Shown: positions 1 through 11,275, counted from the stretch's first letter. The stretch: 53,005 nt of DNA from Dicyema japonicum (GCA_011109175.1 RDEW01000030.1:26311-79315); one strand, 5' to 3'. A program made the numbers and translations. The notes: generated from the letters alone by a model not told the origin.

Positions 1-152
1 ATTAAGTGATCAAAGCTTCCAATAATCAGTATGATGAAAGTCACTAGTGCGTCGTATATAATTCAGAGAATCTTCTGTTTACTGGATATAGGAATAGGGG
101 TGTAACAAATGTACACTTCAGTCTCACATTTGGACTTCATATCCGGAGTAGA

Positions 153-600
153 TCATCTGCGTCTTCTAATGTCATTTTGCCGCAGACATTGTAAGAGAGT
201 AAATACTACGACCCATGGGGTAGCCGCAAGGGATGGGGATCTGTTTTTAGCGACGATAATAGTATCTTTTGCATAAGCTAGGAACAACAAGTCTGGATTG
301 ACAAGTTGAATAATGCAGAGGTCAGTGAGGATCATTGTGGTGAGCCGTTTGGCAAAAAGTGAGATACTGAATTGAGGTTACCACGTCGACCTGAAAAAAC
401 TGCTTAGCCACAACTTTATATTCGGATAAATACAAGTCTCAAAAATCTTTTTTCTCAACATAGTCCTCGAGACATAATCGAATGCCTTTTGTATGTCCAC
501 AGAGACCAAGGCTAATGGTACTTTGAACATTTTGCATGTAAGAGAGACCGGGCAGTACAAAGAATGGTCATCGTTTGACTTTCATGTTTGCAAAATAAGG
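153..600 (-). pseudogene. Decayed LINE reverse transcriptase fragment
   Basis: The minus strand encodes two RT blocks in different frames. One, at 378-560, holds the first catalytic Asp motif (SVDIQKAFDYVS). The other, at 153-335, holds a degenerate YADD box (AYAKDTIIVAKNRS, with Lys replacing the first Asp). The order and spacing are those of a Jockey/CR1-like LINE. The frameshifts and mutated active site mean it is dead. An almost identical fragment lies at 17035-17480 in the duplicated block. Confidence 0.7.
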
Positions 601-1099
601 GCGTGATCAAGGAATTCTTTTAGATATTTGGGAGAACGTGAATGCCGATAAAGTAGTCGTACAAATCCGTAAATACAGCCTTAGCTCGCGGGCAGAGATG
701 GTTGAAATAGATCAAGGTCACATTTATGAATTGCGCGTAGTGAAACGATGGAATTACTCACCCCAACCGGAGTGAAGAAGGTAATCGAAGGTGTGGGTTT
801 TTGGATTGCAATACTTTATCCGAACAAAACAAAGTCCTTATGACTGATCCCGACATAGTCATTTCTTAATTCATCATGAACGGTCGGTAAAATTGTCCTT
901 GGTCGATCACGGAAACGCAGAGCGACCAGAACAGAGTAGTCCTTTACAGCCACGTTTGTGAGGGTCCCCAGGTCCAGACAAAATACATGTCAAAACTTCT
1001 CCATCTTGCCTCCGGGATCTCCCTGACATTGAAAGTCTAGAGGGAGAGGTCTAGTCATAAATTCCGTGCTTACCAGACATAATGTTCAAGAGCCACGTC

Positions 1100-1560
1100 A
1101 TAAGCTCAGCCTAAGAAAAGATGATTATTATAATGCACATTCACAATAGGAAGGTTATATCCTTCCGTCGCTTGTGTTACCTCCAATATGATCCGGTCTG
1201 TTAGACTCCTCCACACTTTTCTTAAGATTTCGATTTTTCGGCTGTCTAGATCATCTGCGTCTTCTAATGTCACTTTAACATGTTTTAGATTATTGATGGC
1301 AAAGTTGTTAGTGCCTTCTCTCTAAAAGCCCCTGAGCAGAAGTATGATTCCATAATTTCATAAGTAGGAACGGCATAATTGATCCGTAATGTGCCCAAAT
1401 AATCCCCATCGGGTCTTAGTACTGGGGTTTTTCGAAAATAAGCCCAGGGCTTATTTTAATTGTATCCAAGTTTTTCGATTTAAAAACTGTGTATATGTCT
1501 TGGTTTTTGATAAGTACGATATCTCATTGTCGTGTTTTATACATACGTGCAAATGAGAGA
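1100..1560 (-). pseudogene. LINE-A C-terminal fragment
   Basis: The minus strand reads as a diverged copy of the C-terminal region of the neighbouring LINE-A family: a Leu/Asp-rich helix (EDADDLDSRKIEILKKVW) followed by a short hydrophobic tail and an AAT-rich 3' end. It is interrupted by stops. A homologous piece in the duplicate is at 18000-18440. It appears to be an older insertion immediately 3' of the larger LINE-A fragment at 1590-2950. Confidence 0.5.
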
Positions 1561-1589
1561 AGTCACCACCTCCCAAATAATAAAAGATG

Positions 1590-2950
1590 ATTAGTTAGTT
1601 AAAGCACATTCGCGTTACCAGTAAACACTGTTTATGGTTTCGCTTATGCAATGTTTTTCGATTATTTTTTCCGTTAGTCTTTTCCATCCTTTTTGATGTC
1701 GTGATCGTTCCCTGATTTCGTCCAGATCGTCCGCATCCATCTGTCGGTCCCCGATCACTGCGTAATTCTTTGTAAGTGTCCTTGGAAGACAAGTTCTTGG
1801 AAGTCCACTGAATGCAGGAGATACAGTATGGCCGAAAAATTCTTCCATGGCGGCATTGAATGGTGTCTGTTAACCCATCCTAAATTATGTCCAAAAAGAT
1901 GCCAGCGGGCTTACGTTCAGCTTTATTGGTCCACAATCAGTCAGTCTGTATAATTTATTGTTTGAGATTATCTTTGACCAAAAGTATCCAAGGAGTTTTC
2001 CTAGTTGGCATCCGTGAAACAAATCAAGTTGTTCCATATCTTTCTTTGATGTTCCTCAAGTACCTGCGTTGTACATGAGGACTGGTCGGACAAATCCATT
2101 ATATAAGCGTAACCGCATCTTAGTAGGAATTTGATTTTTCTCATCAGAATGGATTTATAATTTTTTAGTGCTATTGTGGCCAATATCTTTCTTCCTGTGA
2201 TATCTCCTGAATCGCCAAGTAACGATCCAGTTTTCATGTTTTCCTCCACTTCTCCTCGACGCGGTTTGGCGTTCTTTTAATAGTGGTTATTTCAGTTGTG
2301 TCTTCATTGACTTTGAGGGACCATTTACTCAAGATTGTTTTTGCTTTCTCCATAATAACGTCTATAAATTCCCGATCTTCCGCGACGAAATTGATGTCAT
2401 CAGCGTAAATGAGTTCCATAAAGTGGTTGTCCAGAATTTGTTGTCTTAGATCACTCAAAGCTTCCTTCAGGTAGATGATAAATAATACAGGAGATAGAGT
2501 GTCTCCCAGTGGGGTTCCAACATTGGTAGAAAAAGGTCTAGACTCTTTAGAGGCAACTCTGACGAGTAATTCAGATTCAGATAATAGCATATGTATCATG
2601 CGCACACTGTCTTCATCGACAACGTCTTTCAACACGACAAGCAACTTACTCTTGTTGATACTGTTAAAAGCCTTGCTCATGTCGATTCCCAGGATATGAA
2701 AGGATCGTAGGTACTTCTGACAGATAGCAGTAATCCAGCGATGGCTCCAGACAACATCAGCAGTGGATCTTCCAGGCCTGAAACCACTCTGACCGCAAGA
2801 GAGATATCGATTGAGTGACATTGATATACGGCCTCGAACAATAGTCAATAGAGTTTTCCTTAGAGTGGTGACTAGCACAATAGGTCTCAAGCTTCCGAAG
2901 GGTACCCTTCTTTTGCCTGGTTTATGAGCTAGTATTAATATTCTGGTCCC
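1590..2950 (-). pseudogene. LINE-A, reverse transcriptase and C-terminus, broken
   Basis: This is a 5'-truncated non-LTR retrotransposon on the minus strand. 2234-2890 encodes RT with the fingers/palm signature GQSGFRPGRSTADVVWSHRW, the motif DMSKAFNSINKSKL, GTPLGDTLSPVLF and the catalytic box YADDINF. 2001-2249 continues into the thumb in another frame. 1615-1848 gives the C-terminal tail (LTEKIIEKH). Frameshifts separate the three parts, so the copy is inactive. The RT style (RPVxLxxTLRK, GRSTADVVW) is that of a family common in invertebrate genomes. The 3' end near 1590 is followed by AT-rich tail sequence. Confidence 0.8.
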
Positions 2951-3059
2951 GATTGGAAGCGGTAGTGTAATGCAAAATCCTTGTTTATTATTTGTGCGAA
3001 GAACCTCGCCAGACTATTAAGCGTATTTGAGTAATTCCCCTGGGACTCCATCACATCCT

Positions 3060-3175
3060 CGATAGAGTTTTCCTTAGAGTGGTGACTAGCACAATAGGTT
3101 TCAAGCTTCCGAAGAGTCCCCGTCTTTTGCCCGGTTTATGAACAGGTATCAATATTCCGGATGATTAGCTGGAAT
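3060..3175 (-). repeat. Second copy of LINE-A 5' segment
   Basis: This ~110 bp segment repeats 2845-2950: the sequence around AGAGTTTTCCTTAGAGTGG and CAAGCTTCCGAAG recurs with a few changes. It codes for the same N-terminal RT stretch (TLRKTL) on the minus strand. In the duplicated block, 19720-19830 matches this segment best. The copy in between was therefore gained or lost after the large duplication. Confidence 0.6.
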
Positions 3176-3179
3176 TTTT

Positions 3180-4735
3180 TTAATTTTTTTATTTAACCCA
3201 AGAACACCAATAGTTAATTTAATTGTATTAAACTAATTAGGTGATCCCGGCCGCCTCCATCAGGTCTCTCATCTTTTTCCGGTGGACCTTCCGAGATCCA
3301 ACACAGCTTCTCTGAGGACGGGAGGGTTTTGAAAGAAATACAAGAGGGGTGATGTAAAGTCTTCTAGTAAGACCCAATCCATTAGAGCATTGTAGGAAGT
3401 TGGATTTTCGGCACAGAGCGGCGAATCCCTTTCCCATTTTGTCCGATAAGGTCTTCCAGAGAGATGGGTTTGAGACTGACTGTTCTCACGAGCTTGCCGA
3501 TAGTTGTAGCTGATAGGGACTGAATATCACTGATTTTCTGTTTGTTCGTCCAGGATAGGTTGATTCCCCAAGACGCACAGGCGTATCTGATAGATGGCTC
3601 AATGAATTGTTTATGTAGTACTTTTTTTCCGCTTGACCTTTTTTCCACTTGACTTTTTTTTCCTACAATCGTTTCAATGCTGGGAAAGGGGTTCTGATGC
3701 CACCAAAAATATATTTGATCAAACCAAGCTTTCTTGAGCAAGCTCCGGAGATATATTCGACATGAGGGAGAAGGTCATATGCGTGTCAAAGGCGACTCCT
3801 AAGATTTTCAATTTCTTCGTAAAAGGTATTTTTGTTTGGTTGATAAATAAATCAACGGTCATTCTTCCAAGACGTTTGTCTGAGGTAAATAAGAATGTGG
3901 AGGACTTCTCAGGAGATATATCAAGTCTGTTGGAGATTAACCAATTTTGAATCACGTGTAGTTGTTTTTGAACTCTTTCTGAGGCTTTTAGGAGATCCTG
4001 GTCACGGGATCCAATTAGAATGTCATCAGCATAGGAGAGGAGAAGATCGTCTTTATCAACTGATCGTGGCAAATCCGACATAAAAAGGTTGAATAAGGCG
4101 GGGGACAAAGGAGAGCCTTGCGGAACACCATTGGGAAGTAGTCTCGAAAGTGATTTGGTCCCATCCATACAAACCCGGGCCCTTCTCCCGCTGAGGAAAT
4201 TCGAAAGCCAGAGTTTTAGATTGGGGTTAATGGAGAGTCCAAATAATTTCTGGTTAAGATTTTCCTGGAGACAGAGTCAAAGGCTTTACGCAGATCCACA
4301 GAGCAGACGATGGTTTTGAGGTGACGAGGACTTGAGTTGAAGCCATCAAGGATAAATTGATTGAGAGAAGTAAGGTGGGTGGACGTTTAATAGAACTTTC
4401 TGAAGCCATGTTGAGAGGAACTGAAGGGAAGGGACGGGGAAATGAGATCAAGTACCGGTTTTTCCAATAATTTTGAAAATGAACATAATAGAGAAATTGG
4501 TCGGTATGAAGCGGGATTGTTTTTGTCCTTGCCAGGTTTTGGTATTGGGCGTATGTGGGAAAGTTTCCAAATCGTAGGGATGGAATACATGTTCAAAGAA
4601 TAGTTGAAAATAAGGGAGATTACCCCAATAGTAACCGGTCCAAGGTGTTTAAGAAGTATTGAAGGGATGCCATCTGGACCACAAGAGCGGGAGGGATTAA
4701 TCATCTTCAAGCCTTCGAATACGTTTGAATGAGAA
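3180..4735 (-). pseudogene. LINE-B1 with 3' stem-loop (Jockey/CR1-like), broken
   Basis: Minus-strand LINE, 5'-truncated. 4387-4710 holds the pre-RT region (SCGPDGIPSILLKHLGP, then YRPISLLCSFSKLLEK). 3719-4168 holds LPNGVPQGSPLSPALFNLFM and the catalytic LLSYADDILIGS. 3382-3741 gives the post-RT helices (YACASWGINLSWTN). The last frame ends AAGIT-stop at 3237. Several frameshifts make it inactive. The 3' end has a stem-loop and a TAAATAAA-like tail, shared with other LINEs and with SINE1 in this window. A different LINE occupies the same place in the duplicated block. Confidence 0.85.
3186..3250 (-). promoter_or_regulatory. LINE 3'-terminal stem-loop and tail (GIT-stop)
   Basis: Read on the minus strand, the coding end GGGATCACC-TAA (Gly-Ile-Thr-stop) can pair imperfectly with GGTGTTCTT about 35 nt downstream. 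Then comes TGGGTTAAATAAA. The same layout recurs at 5774-5840, 19850-19897, 35833-35900 and in SINE1 copies. A 3' RNA hairpin recognised by the RT is known in stringent-type LINEs; that role here is inferred. Confidence 0.6.
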
Positions 4736-4809
4736 ATAAATTAAGATTTATTTACTTGGTCTGATTTTTAATAAATAAATAATTTAAAATTTAAAGTAAA
4801 TTTAAAATT

Positions 4810-5271
4810 ATGTCTATTGCTGTTGTGTGTTCCAGCAACCAAAATAGAAGTATGGAGGCTCATGCCTTTTTACAGTAATATAAGGTTTCATTTAGAGAAA
4901 AAATGGCTATCAAGTTAGTTCATTCGGTACAGGAAAGCGAGTGAGGCTTCCTGGTCCAGTATTGATCAACCAAATGTTTATGGATTCGATGTCACCTATG
5001 ACGAGATTCTACAAGGATTTAATAGCAAAGGAAAAATGTTGTACACTCAAAATGGCTCTCCTCAGTATGCTCCGACGGAATCGCAGAATCAAACCAAATC
5101 CTCAGCGTTTTCAAGATTTTCCTTAAAAAAATTGACTACATAATCACGTGCGATGACTTTGTCTTTGGTCAGTCATGGAAGGTTTTGTGATTTATCTATT
5201 CTATCAGATCTCAGTTCTAGGAGTTTCAACATGGACACTGAACTGATAAAATCCTACGTAATAAACGTGCC
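4810..5271 (+). pseudogene. SSU72: SSU72 pseudogene (frameshifted, 3'-truncated)
   Basis: This is a near-identical copy of the intact SSU72 gene at 21307-21959. It starts [14 protein letters not shown] with the CX5RS phosphatase loop intact. It then carries several small indels: a lost C after CTGGTCC, an extra base at AGATTCTACAAGG, and a lost G in GGTCAGTCATGG, all relative to the intact copy. The first intron is one base shorter than the 24-nt intron of the good copy. Similarity stops abruptly at CGTGCCT inside exon 3, where a minus-strand LINE fragment begins. It lacks the last third of the protein, including the DNHE region and the C-terminal helix. It is a non-functional product of the segmental duplication. 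Confidence 0.9.
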
Positions 5272-5278
5272 TTCTCCT

Positions 5279-5510
5279 TCATTTAATAATAATATGGGAC
5301 AGTCTCTTGTCGACCATATGCTCCATAATTTTGGTCATAGTGAAGATCAGACTTATGGCACGATAACTTGAGCCTTCATTAAATAGCCTCGTCTTTATGT
5401 AGCCGAGGCCAGAAGCGTTATTGCAGCATTCTTTTATCTCTAAGCAAAATTCCTGAATTGCTATTTCCACGTGGTGTGGGTACTGGGTGTCACTTTTAGG
5501 TACTGTCAAA
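5279..5510 (-). pseudogene. LINE RT N-terminal fragment
   Basis: The minus strand encodes the start of an RT domain (YRAISLIFTMTKIMEHMVDKRL, where the usual motif is YRPISLxSxxSKxME). It stops at the junction with the SSU72 pseudogene. Nothing of the catalytic core is present. 5511-5764 continues with weak, lysine-rich minus-strand coding sequence that I cannot assign. It ends in an ATTATTATTATT run that belongs to the next LINE's 3' tail. Confidence 0.5.
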
Positions 5511-5764
5511 CCATCATCTGTATCTGCGCTTTGTGTATTAATTTGTGTTTGTTATAGATGATCTCTAAAAATAGATATACTTTTTCTTGGGTTTACTCCT
5601 TCCCATTTGACTTTTAAGTAGAATCAGGTCCTCTTTTTCCTGTTCGAGTGCAACATTATCCTGTCGCTTGTTTACGATTGTGAGAGCTGGTCCTACACCA
5701 TTAAGAAAAATCAGATAATATCGTTGTTAGTAAAGACAAAAAGAACAGCCATCTAGCTTACGTT

Positions 5765-6662
5765 ATTATTATTATTACCCCCAGGATCACTGGGTCAAAG
5801 AGAAAGAAATAAAAGTTCTCATCTAACTAAGTGATCCCAGACCGACAAAGGTGAGGACGAGTCCGGCGGGGTCGAGAATCCTGAACAGCTCTTCTCATTG
5901 GACATGGCATCGGCTCAAAATTTCTGTATGATTGTAGATAATTCGATAGTATTTGGAATAGAGGGCAGCTCGGTAGAATAGCCTCCTTTAATAGTTTCCG
6001 TTGTAGTTCGATTAAAAAGTTTTCAATGGGTTGGATATTGTGATCTGGTCCAATTAACTTTATTGCAGTCTCCTCGATTGCGGATAATTTCAATGAGGAA
6101 GATCGTGACATTTGCATTGCCCATGAAGGACTTGCATACGTCATCGTTGGTCGGATAAATTGTTTGTAAATCGTGGCAAAGACACCAGTTTGATCTCTAA
6201 GTGTTTTTGAGAGCACTTTTAAAATTCTCATTTTTTTCAGAGCAGAAGTTACTTTGTTTTCAACATGTCGGATAAAGGTGAGTCCCTGATCAAAGGTTAC
6301 TCCCAGAATCTTCGGTGTTTTGTTAATAGAGATAGCTTCGTTCTTCATAAAGACTTTTGGTTCGATACAGAGCTGTCTTTTGTAGGTGGTAAACAGTGTG
6401 ACAAAGGACTTTGCTGCTGATGTGTCGAGTCTCCGCTTCAAGAGCCATAGTTCCAGCTTGTCGAGCATTTGTTGAGCCGACTGAGTCGCTGATTGAATGC
6501 TTCTGTTCTTGGAGGCAAGAATGATATCGTCGGCATAGGAGAGGATTAGACAGTTTTCATTACAGGTTTGTGGCATGTCGTTTATGTAGAGATTGAAGAG
6601 TTGGGGTGATAGTGGGGAGCCTTGAGGGACTACGTGAGAGTCGAATAAAGGGCTCAACACTG
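5765..6662 (-). pseudogene. LINE-B3 reverse transcriptase, long open fragment with 3' stem-loop
   Basis: A 277-codon open frame on the minus strand (5827-6660) covers the second half of an RT. Its motifs are VPQGSPLSPQLFNLYINDMP, LSYADDIILASKNRS, the LxxRRLDTSAAKS segment, KTPKILGVTFDQGLTFIRHV, and the post-RT ASPSWAMQMS. It ends SGIT-stop. The 5' part is missing, but the remainder has no stops, so this is one of the younger LINE copies here. Its 3' stem is a perfect 8-bp pair: GGATCACT at 5784-5791 with AGTGATCC at 5830-5837. The tail is (TAA)n. Confidence 0.85.
5774..5840 (-). promoter_or_regulatory. LINE 3'-terminal stem-loop, perfect 8-bp stem
   Basis: Minus-strand GGATCACT (last codons Gly-Ile-Thr-stop) pairs exactly with AGTGATCC 38 nt downstream, followed by TGGGGGTAATAATAATAA. 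This is the clearest member of the hairpin family found at LINE and SINE1 ends in this window. Confidence 0.7.
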
Positions 6663-7204
6663 AAAAAAACGGTCTGATAGAGCCAATAAAAACGGTAATA
6701 CAGGAAAAAAATGACTAAAAACTTTAGGATCTATGAAAAGATGGAGATGGATACTGTTATAGAGTCCAAGCCATATGTAAGATATGTGGTAGCTAACCAT
6801 CCTCCTTAACAAACGCCTTTGTTAACCTTTTATTGAATAAAAATAAATATTTCATCAAGATATCCATCCGTCTCGGGATCTATCTGTGCCAGCCTCATCC
6901 ATGCAGTTGTGGACTTCAAAAGACTGACATATCTAGTTAAAATAGGAGACTGCGTTATTGATAGACTCAAAAGCTTTCAATTTGTGTCCATCAGGTTATA
7001 GTTAAAAGCAGCGAATTTCTTCTAATCGAAATTATTAGGTCCAACACTGACAGTCTCTTATTTTTAAAAACTCTTTCTTTTACGGAGATAAATACGGAAT
7101 TGTGGTCGCTCTTTAAGTCATAAACCACAGGCAACTGGTGAGAGGGGGATACTACTTGAAGCAAATATAATGTTGGAAGAGATAATACTATTTGGTTCTG
7201 TAAA
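6663..7204. other. Unassigned AT-rich stretch
   Basis: No convincing gene. Short open pieces occur on both strands without recognisable motifs. One CACCTCC-rich patch near 6900 has no matching repeat elsewhere in the window that I could see. Confidence 0.4.
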
Positions 7205-7490
7205 GTGTTCTCATTTATTTAAGAACCCCAAGATCATCATGAAAGAAGGAGTCAAAAACAACTAATTATGTGAACCCAGGTTCCAACAATTCCCACACTC
7301 TCTTTGAGTGGTCCCCAAGTAGTCTCCTAGAAGTATTTCTACGAATTTCTGCAGAAGAACTCGATCGTTTTTCTTCAAAACTGATTGGGATTCCTCCACA
7401 TGAATAACTTTTCCACCAAGTGGGTTTCCAGGTTCCTTGCAGAAACGCAAGAAATCTCGGCCATATGGGGTTCTTGTGGACATCAATGGA
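7205..7490 (-). pseudogene. LINE C-terminal fragment with diverged 3' tail
   Basis: A minus-strand open frame (7262-7486) ends at a sequence equivalent to the GIT-stop end of the LINE-B elements. In the aligned frame the last codons are GGG-TTC-ACA-TAA (Gly-Phe-Thr-stop). Downstream comes AATTAGTTGTTTTTGACTCC and then CTTGGGGTTCTTAAATAAA, matching the tails of the other elements. The hairpin is weak here. The protein part has no RT motif, so it is either the extreme C-terminus of a LINE or a SINE-like derivative. Confidence 0.5.
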
Positions 7491-7652
7491 TTTTTGGTAA
7501 AATAATGTAGGATTTAATTTAAGAAAACATTTAGTTTTTAATTTTAAAAATATAATTAATTATTTTTGCGTTTAATCCTAAAAATTAAATTTAAAACAAA
7601 CTCGTGAATTTTATAGTGGCACTTTGTACAGTTTTCATACTTGACATAAATT

Positions 7653-9449
7653 ATGAATTTTCACGCAAAACTCGCACATGAAATCAAGGATATACTCAGA
7701 GATCCATATGGAAGGACATTTTTGATTACCAACCAGGAAGTTCTCCTTCTTTTTGTAAATATTCGTATTTTTTGCATTCCTTCTTTCAAGTCATTTATCC
7801 TATTGTAGGGCAACGAAGAGACAATCGAACGCACGTGGAAATCGAAGCATCGTCACATTAAACTTAACAAAATTCATTTCTCAGAAAATTTTAAATTATT
7901 TTTAATTTCTACTAACTTAAATGTAATCTTTTAATTTATTTTTAGAAAATTATCATATTTGACCCATCTGCCGAGGATTTTGATAAAATGCCTCATGTCG
8001 ATGTACACTTAAACTAATTTTCAGTTACAATCCCACGTGGTAGAATTTGTTGAGGACGAAAATCTATTTTGTCTTTGTTCCGACTACTCAATCTACCTTC
8101 TAGATTTTAAAAACGGTGGAAGCGTATCAATGGTCTTTCCAACGGATTTAACTCATGGACAGATAAGATGCACGTGCTTCTTCAGAGGGACAGTTATCGT
8201 TCTTGAAGACTCTGTTCTATTAGGAGTTATTTTAGACTTTGATTCTGTTTGATTTGTCCTCCAAGTCTGTCACAAGAATAAACGATCCTCAAAAACTTAG
8301 TCGAGTAGAAAGTATTCGATCTTTCCGTGGATCCTCTGGCCTTCCTGCCTTGATGACGCTCAATGATGAAATGAGTAGCTATTCTCTATATTCTAGGGAT
8401 GTCTGTTCTCCATGTGGACATGAGTCAGAATGGGACTCCACCAAGACTAGTGCAAGAGCATTATAGAATATTAGAAGACATTGTGTCTGTTAGTTCCCAA
8501 TATTCCAACCAATTTGCCCTCATTTTGAAGACCTCAGACGGTTTGTGTGGTTTGAATATTCCAGAGTACATATTGGCTGTGTGGGATAATTCATTTCGCA
8601 CTCTTGTGCAATCCCAGTCGCTTGGACTTACCCTCAGTAATCAGAGAATCTCGGTTTTTCTGTTTTAGTTTATTTTAGGTTTATTTCTACGGTGATTACG
8701 TGTATGTCGTGGATGGATGTTCCATATACGGTATCCACGTGACACCCGTGAAGTTGAAACTGTCGGATTTACTGCACGAGGCTAATTTAAAGGCCTGTCT
8801 GCGAAACGGATATGAGGAGAAATACACTTTGCCTTTCAACGGAAAGAAGCTGACTACGGAAGAAGAGGACCAGATCCGCAAGGTTGGAGAGGAGAAACTC
8901 GTCCGCATGTTATCGGAATTCCTTAGGTACTTTCTTTTGGTAACTTCAGGAATATTCGGTCTGATTGCTTGGAGACCGACTTTAATGTTACTCCTTTTCC
9001 GTGGAATGATCACCACGTGTACTTAATGTACTCTTTTCGTTAATTTCAGTGACTTGATGTGCTCGGTTCCTTACACGAGTCCACAGCTTGTACTGTACCT
9101 GAGGAAGATGCTACCATTGGCAGACGCTATGGTTCGATTGGACTTATTTGTTAGTTTTTGTTGAGATACTTTGTGGCTGTGATCTCCCAGTCTTTGGACG
9201 TTGAAAGAGTTACCATGTACTGTTATTATAGGCCATTGATTGGATTACTGTCATTATTGATGCCTTTATAGGGCAGATTCAGGAAATGATGAGTTTTCAG
9301 ATCTGATTAGGCAACTCAGCTCTCTAGTAGACTTCCATATGTCTTATCATAAAACATTGATATCGTTAACTCAAGTTCAGGATAAAGTAGAGTATGGAAG
9401 GGTCGTCAGTAATGATTTATATAAATTTGAACTTGTTAAGTTTTTCTAA
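7653..9449 (+). CDS. NOL11: NOL11-like nucleolar protein (small-subunit processome)
   Basis: Role known from the family: NOL11 is a nucleolar beta-propeller protein of the t-UTP part of the small-subunit processome, needed for pre-rRNA transcription and processing. The call rests on three matches by eye. First is a propeller blade run around 7946-8213 (KIIIFDPS, NLFCLCSDYSIYLLDF). Second is the stretch VWDNSFRTL ... YFYGDYVYVVDG at 8560-8720, which aligns with human VWNIKFQTL ... WYYGEHLFMLHG. Third is the C-terminal IDWITVIIDAF ... LYKFELVKFF. About ten introns join open frames in phase: 7923-7945 (23 nt), 8003-8024 (22), 8214-8235 (22), 8401-8428 (28), 8654-8678 (25), 8927-8949 (23), 9019-9049 (31) and 9209-9231 (23). 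The introns at 7755-7808 and 9150-9190 are less sure. A one-step frame change near 9270 is unexplained: sequencing error, pseudogenisation or a missed splice. The protein is shorter than the ~719-residue human one. Confidence 0.75.
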
Positions 9450-10159
9450 TGTTTTATAATTTTATTTTAATTTGTGTTTTTACTCATATTCTGGAAACTT
9501 TGAAGTATAGTAGGAATGAAACCACTCACAATAGGTTGAGAGTTAGTAAGTTATTGCCCTAGAGAGCCCAGGCCTATTGTTTGGAAGATTCTTATTCTCG
9601 GTTATTAAATTTGTGTTTTTTTGCTTGTCCCGGGCACGTCTTAATCGGGTGGCTTACAGGACTGCGGAAGGGAGAACCTAGAATGAATTACACGGTGACT
9701 CTTACAGGACATTAGAGTCGCGGTCATGAGAGGTAAATTCCATAGCATACTCAATGCTTGTGGCAAAATGGAACCCTTTGGCTTTTTTTAATTAAAACTT
9801 TTTTGGTTAAATTTTTTTTATTTTATTCCTAAAATGGAATTTATGGAAACTAAAATTTCTAAAATTGAATTTTATGACAATTAAATAAAAAATTTAAATT
9901 TTTATTTACTTAAAGTTTAAAATTATAGAGTCCAGCCCATCACATTCATTTCCGAGATAACCGATACTCGGAAAACTTGAGCTATGAAAGTAACAGAAGA
10001 ATTTTTGGAGGCGAATATCCCAATTTACAAAATGAGACACCCTTTTCTCATACGCCTTTTTAAAGATGAAACATCATTTGCCATTTGAATCAACATGTAG
10101 GTCAAATATAAAAGAAATATCTCAATGTAAAATTAATACCATTCAAACTCATTTACTGT
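9450..10159. other. Intergenic, no gene seen
   Basis: Contains an AT-rich core (9780-9930). 9540-9760 is less AT-rich, with no open frame longer than a few dozen codons. I looked for an snRNA or other structural RNA in that patch and could not identify one. Confidence 0.4.
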
Positions 10160-10550
10160 TGTTTTTTGAAGTTATTTAATAGTGGGGAATATGTTTTTCT
10201 GGTTTGTGATGAAGCTCAAGTCAACGGAACTCGTTTTTTAATTACTCTGATTGGGAAAATCTCCGCTCCGAAAAATCTTCATCTTATATCGTGTAGCAAC
10301 CTACATTCTCCGCCTACCAAGATATATGAAAAGTGGTAGAATTAAATCTAATTTTAAAGAATAAAATCCTACTTCACAGATGTTGATAACCTGATTTCTT
10401 CTTTAAAGGCTGCCATGGTGAAAAACAGAAGACGCTGGGAAATTTTTTCACAAATAGGAAATCCATCTGAAGTTGTAACAAAATAGGGAAGCTGGCTAAA
10501 AGCATCCAAATATTGCTTCCATAATCTTCCAGAATTATTAAATAAATAAA
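10160..10550 (+). pseudogene. hAT-like transposase fragment, N-terminal/central part
   Basis: Two open pieces carry hAT-type signatures. 10200-10330 reads VCDEAQVNGTRFLITLIGK ... LHLIS, typical of the block with the first catalytic Asp. 10400-10540 reads LKAAMVKNRRRWEIFSQIG followed by GSWLKASKYCFHNLPE after a stop where Arg or Trp is expected. The reading frame is broken. The matching C-terminal piece is at 11380-11510, with LINE and SINE sequence between, so later insertions split the element. Confidence 0.6.
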
Positions 10551-10569
10551 ATAATCAGTTAATTTATCC

Positions 10570-10950
10570 CCAGTAAAGCATATCTAAAACTGCCATCCAT
10601 CCAAAGTGGACCCCGCCGACATTATCGACGTTGCGTTGCCTCTCACGATTACAACAGAGATCAATTGGAGTAGCCACCGGGTCTCACGTGCGTCGTGGCT
10701 TTTTAGTGTAGCTAAGCGTCCAAGTTTCTTTAGGAAGCGAAGCGATTTTCCACTTATTCCTCGCAGTTGTTCTCGACCACTATCGGATAAAAGCGAATCG
10801 GTCGCGGTAGCGCTTCGTACTTCTTCTCCTTTGCCATCATCGTTTTTTCCACGGAATACAGTGTGTCTACCGCGCTCCCGACAATGTTGGACGGGCAAAG
10901 CGTGTCGACACATTATTAAATTGTCTCTAAATTTGAAGATAGAGTTGAAA
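10570..10950 (-). pseudogene. LINE-D C-terminal domain fragment
   Basis: The minus-strand frame 10584-10913 contains SGREQLRGISGKSLRFLKKL followed by HDARETRWLLQLISVVIVRG and NATSIMS. This is the C-terminal helix block seen downstream of RT in a group of invertebrate LINEs (consensus RETxxLxQRISxxIxRGNAxS). A related but more decayed copy is at 12470-12960. RT is absent. It lies inside the split hAT element, so it inserted after it. Confidence 0.55.
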
Positions 10951-11087
10951 TAAAATGTTTCGCTTTTTAATTATTTTAGGCCAAAGAATCAGTTAAAATT
11001 CCCAAGCTGTTTTCAAGTTTAACCGAAATTAGTAAAAAATATTTGGTGTTAATTAAAATGATTTTAAATGCCTAGCTACTCGATTAT

Positions 11088-11275
11088 TCAATTGAAAAAT
11101 CTTATGCCACTCCACTGGAGAAGTTTCCACAACTGCAAGTATGGACGTCTTTTACCTTTATGTGATTCCGATAGACTCTTTCTGTAGAAGTGGAAACTGG
11201 ATACACTTAATTAGTTGTTTACTTTACTTCTTTCTCGGTGTATCCGGGGTTAATAAATAAATTAATTATGCAGAT
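11088..11275 (+). repeat. SINE1, 5'-truncated copy
   Basis: Matches the 3' half of the ~330-bp SINE1 family: CCACTCCACTGGAG, TTTCCACAACTGCAAGTATG, GGACGTCTTTTACC and the 3' stem-loop GGATACAC ... GTGTATCC, then GGGGTTAATAAATAAA. The 5' truncation with an intact 3' end is what target-primed reverse transcription produces. It sits in the hAT element between 10550 and 11380. Confidence 0.75.

Larger units (their letters stand above)
1..5271. repeat. Segmental duplication, copy 1
   Basis: The first ~3.17 kb match 16883-19840 almost base for base, starting with the same GTGATCAAAGCTTCC run. 4737-5271 match 21232-21765, which covers the SSU72 gene. The ~1.5 kb between these parts (3180-4735 here, 19845-21222 there) holds a different LINE in each copy. 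The left limit is the window edge, so the true extent is unknown. The copies differ by scattered substitutions and small indels. Those in SSU72 are disabling only in this copy. Confidence 0.85.

Noticed and set aside
8696-9016. 106-codon minus-strand frame
   Set aside because: Antisense shadow of NOL11 exons 7-8.
9540-9760. Possible structural RNA in a less AT-rich patch
   Set aside because: I could not match it to snRNA, SRP, RNase P or U3 conserved boxes.
10606-10953. 115-codon plus-strand frame
   Set aside because: The opposite strand carries the recognisable LINE C-terminal block; this frame has no motif.
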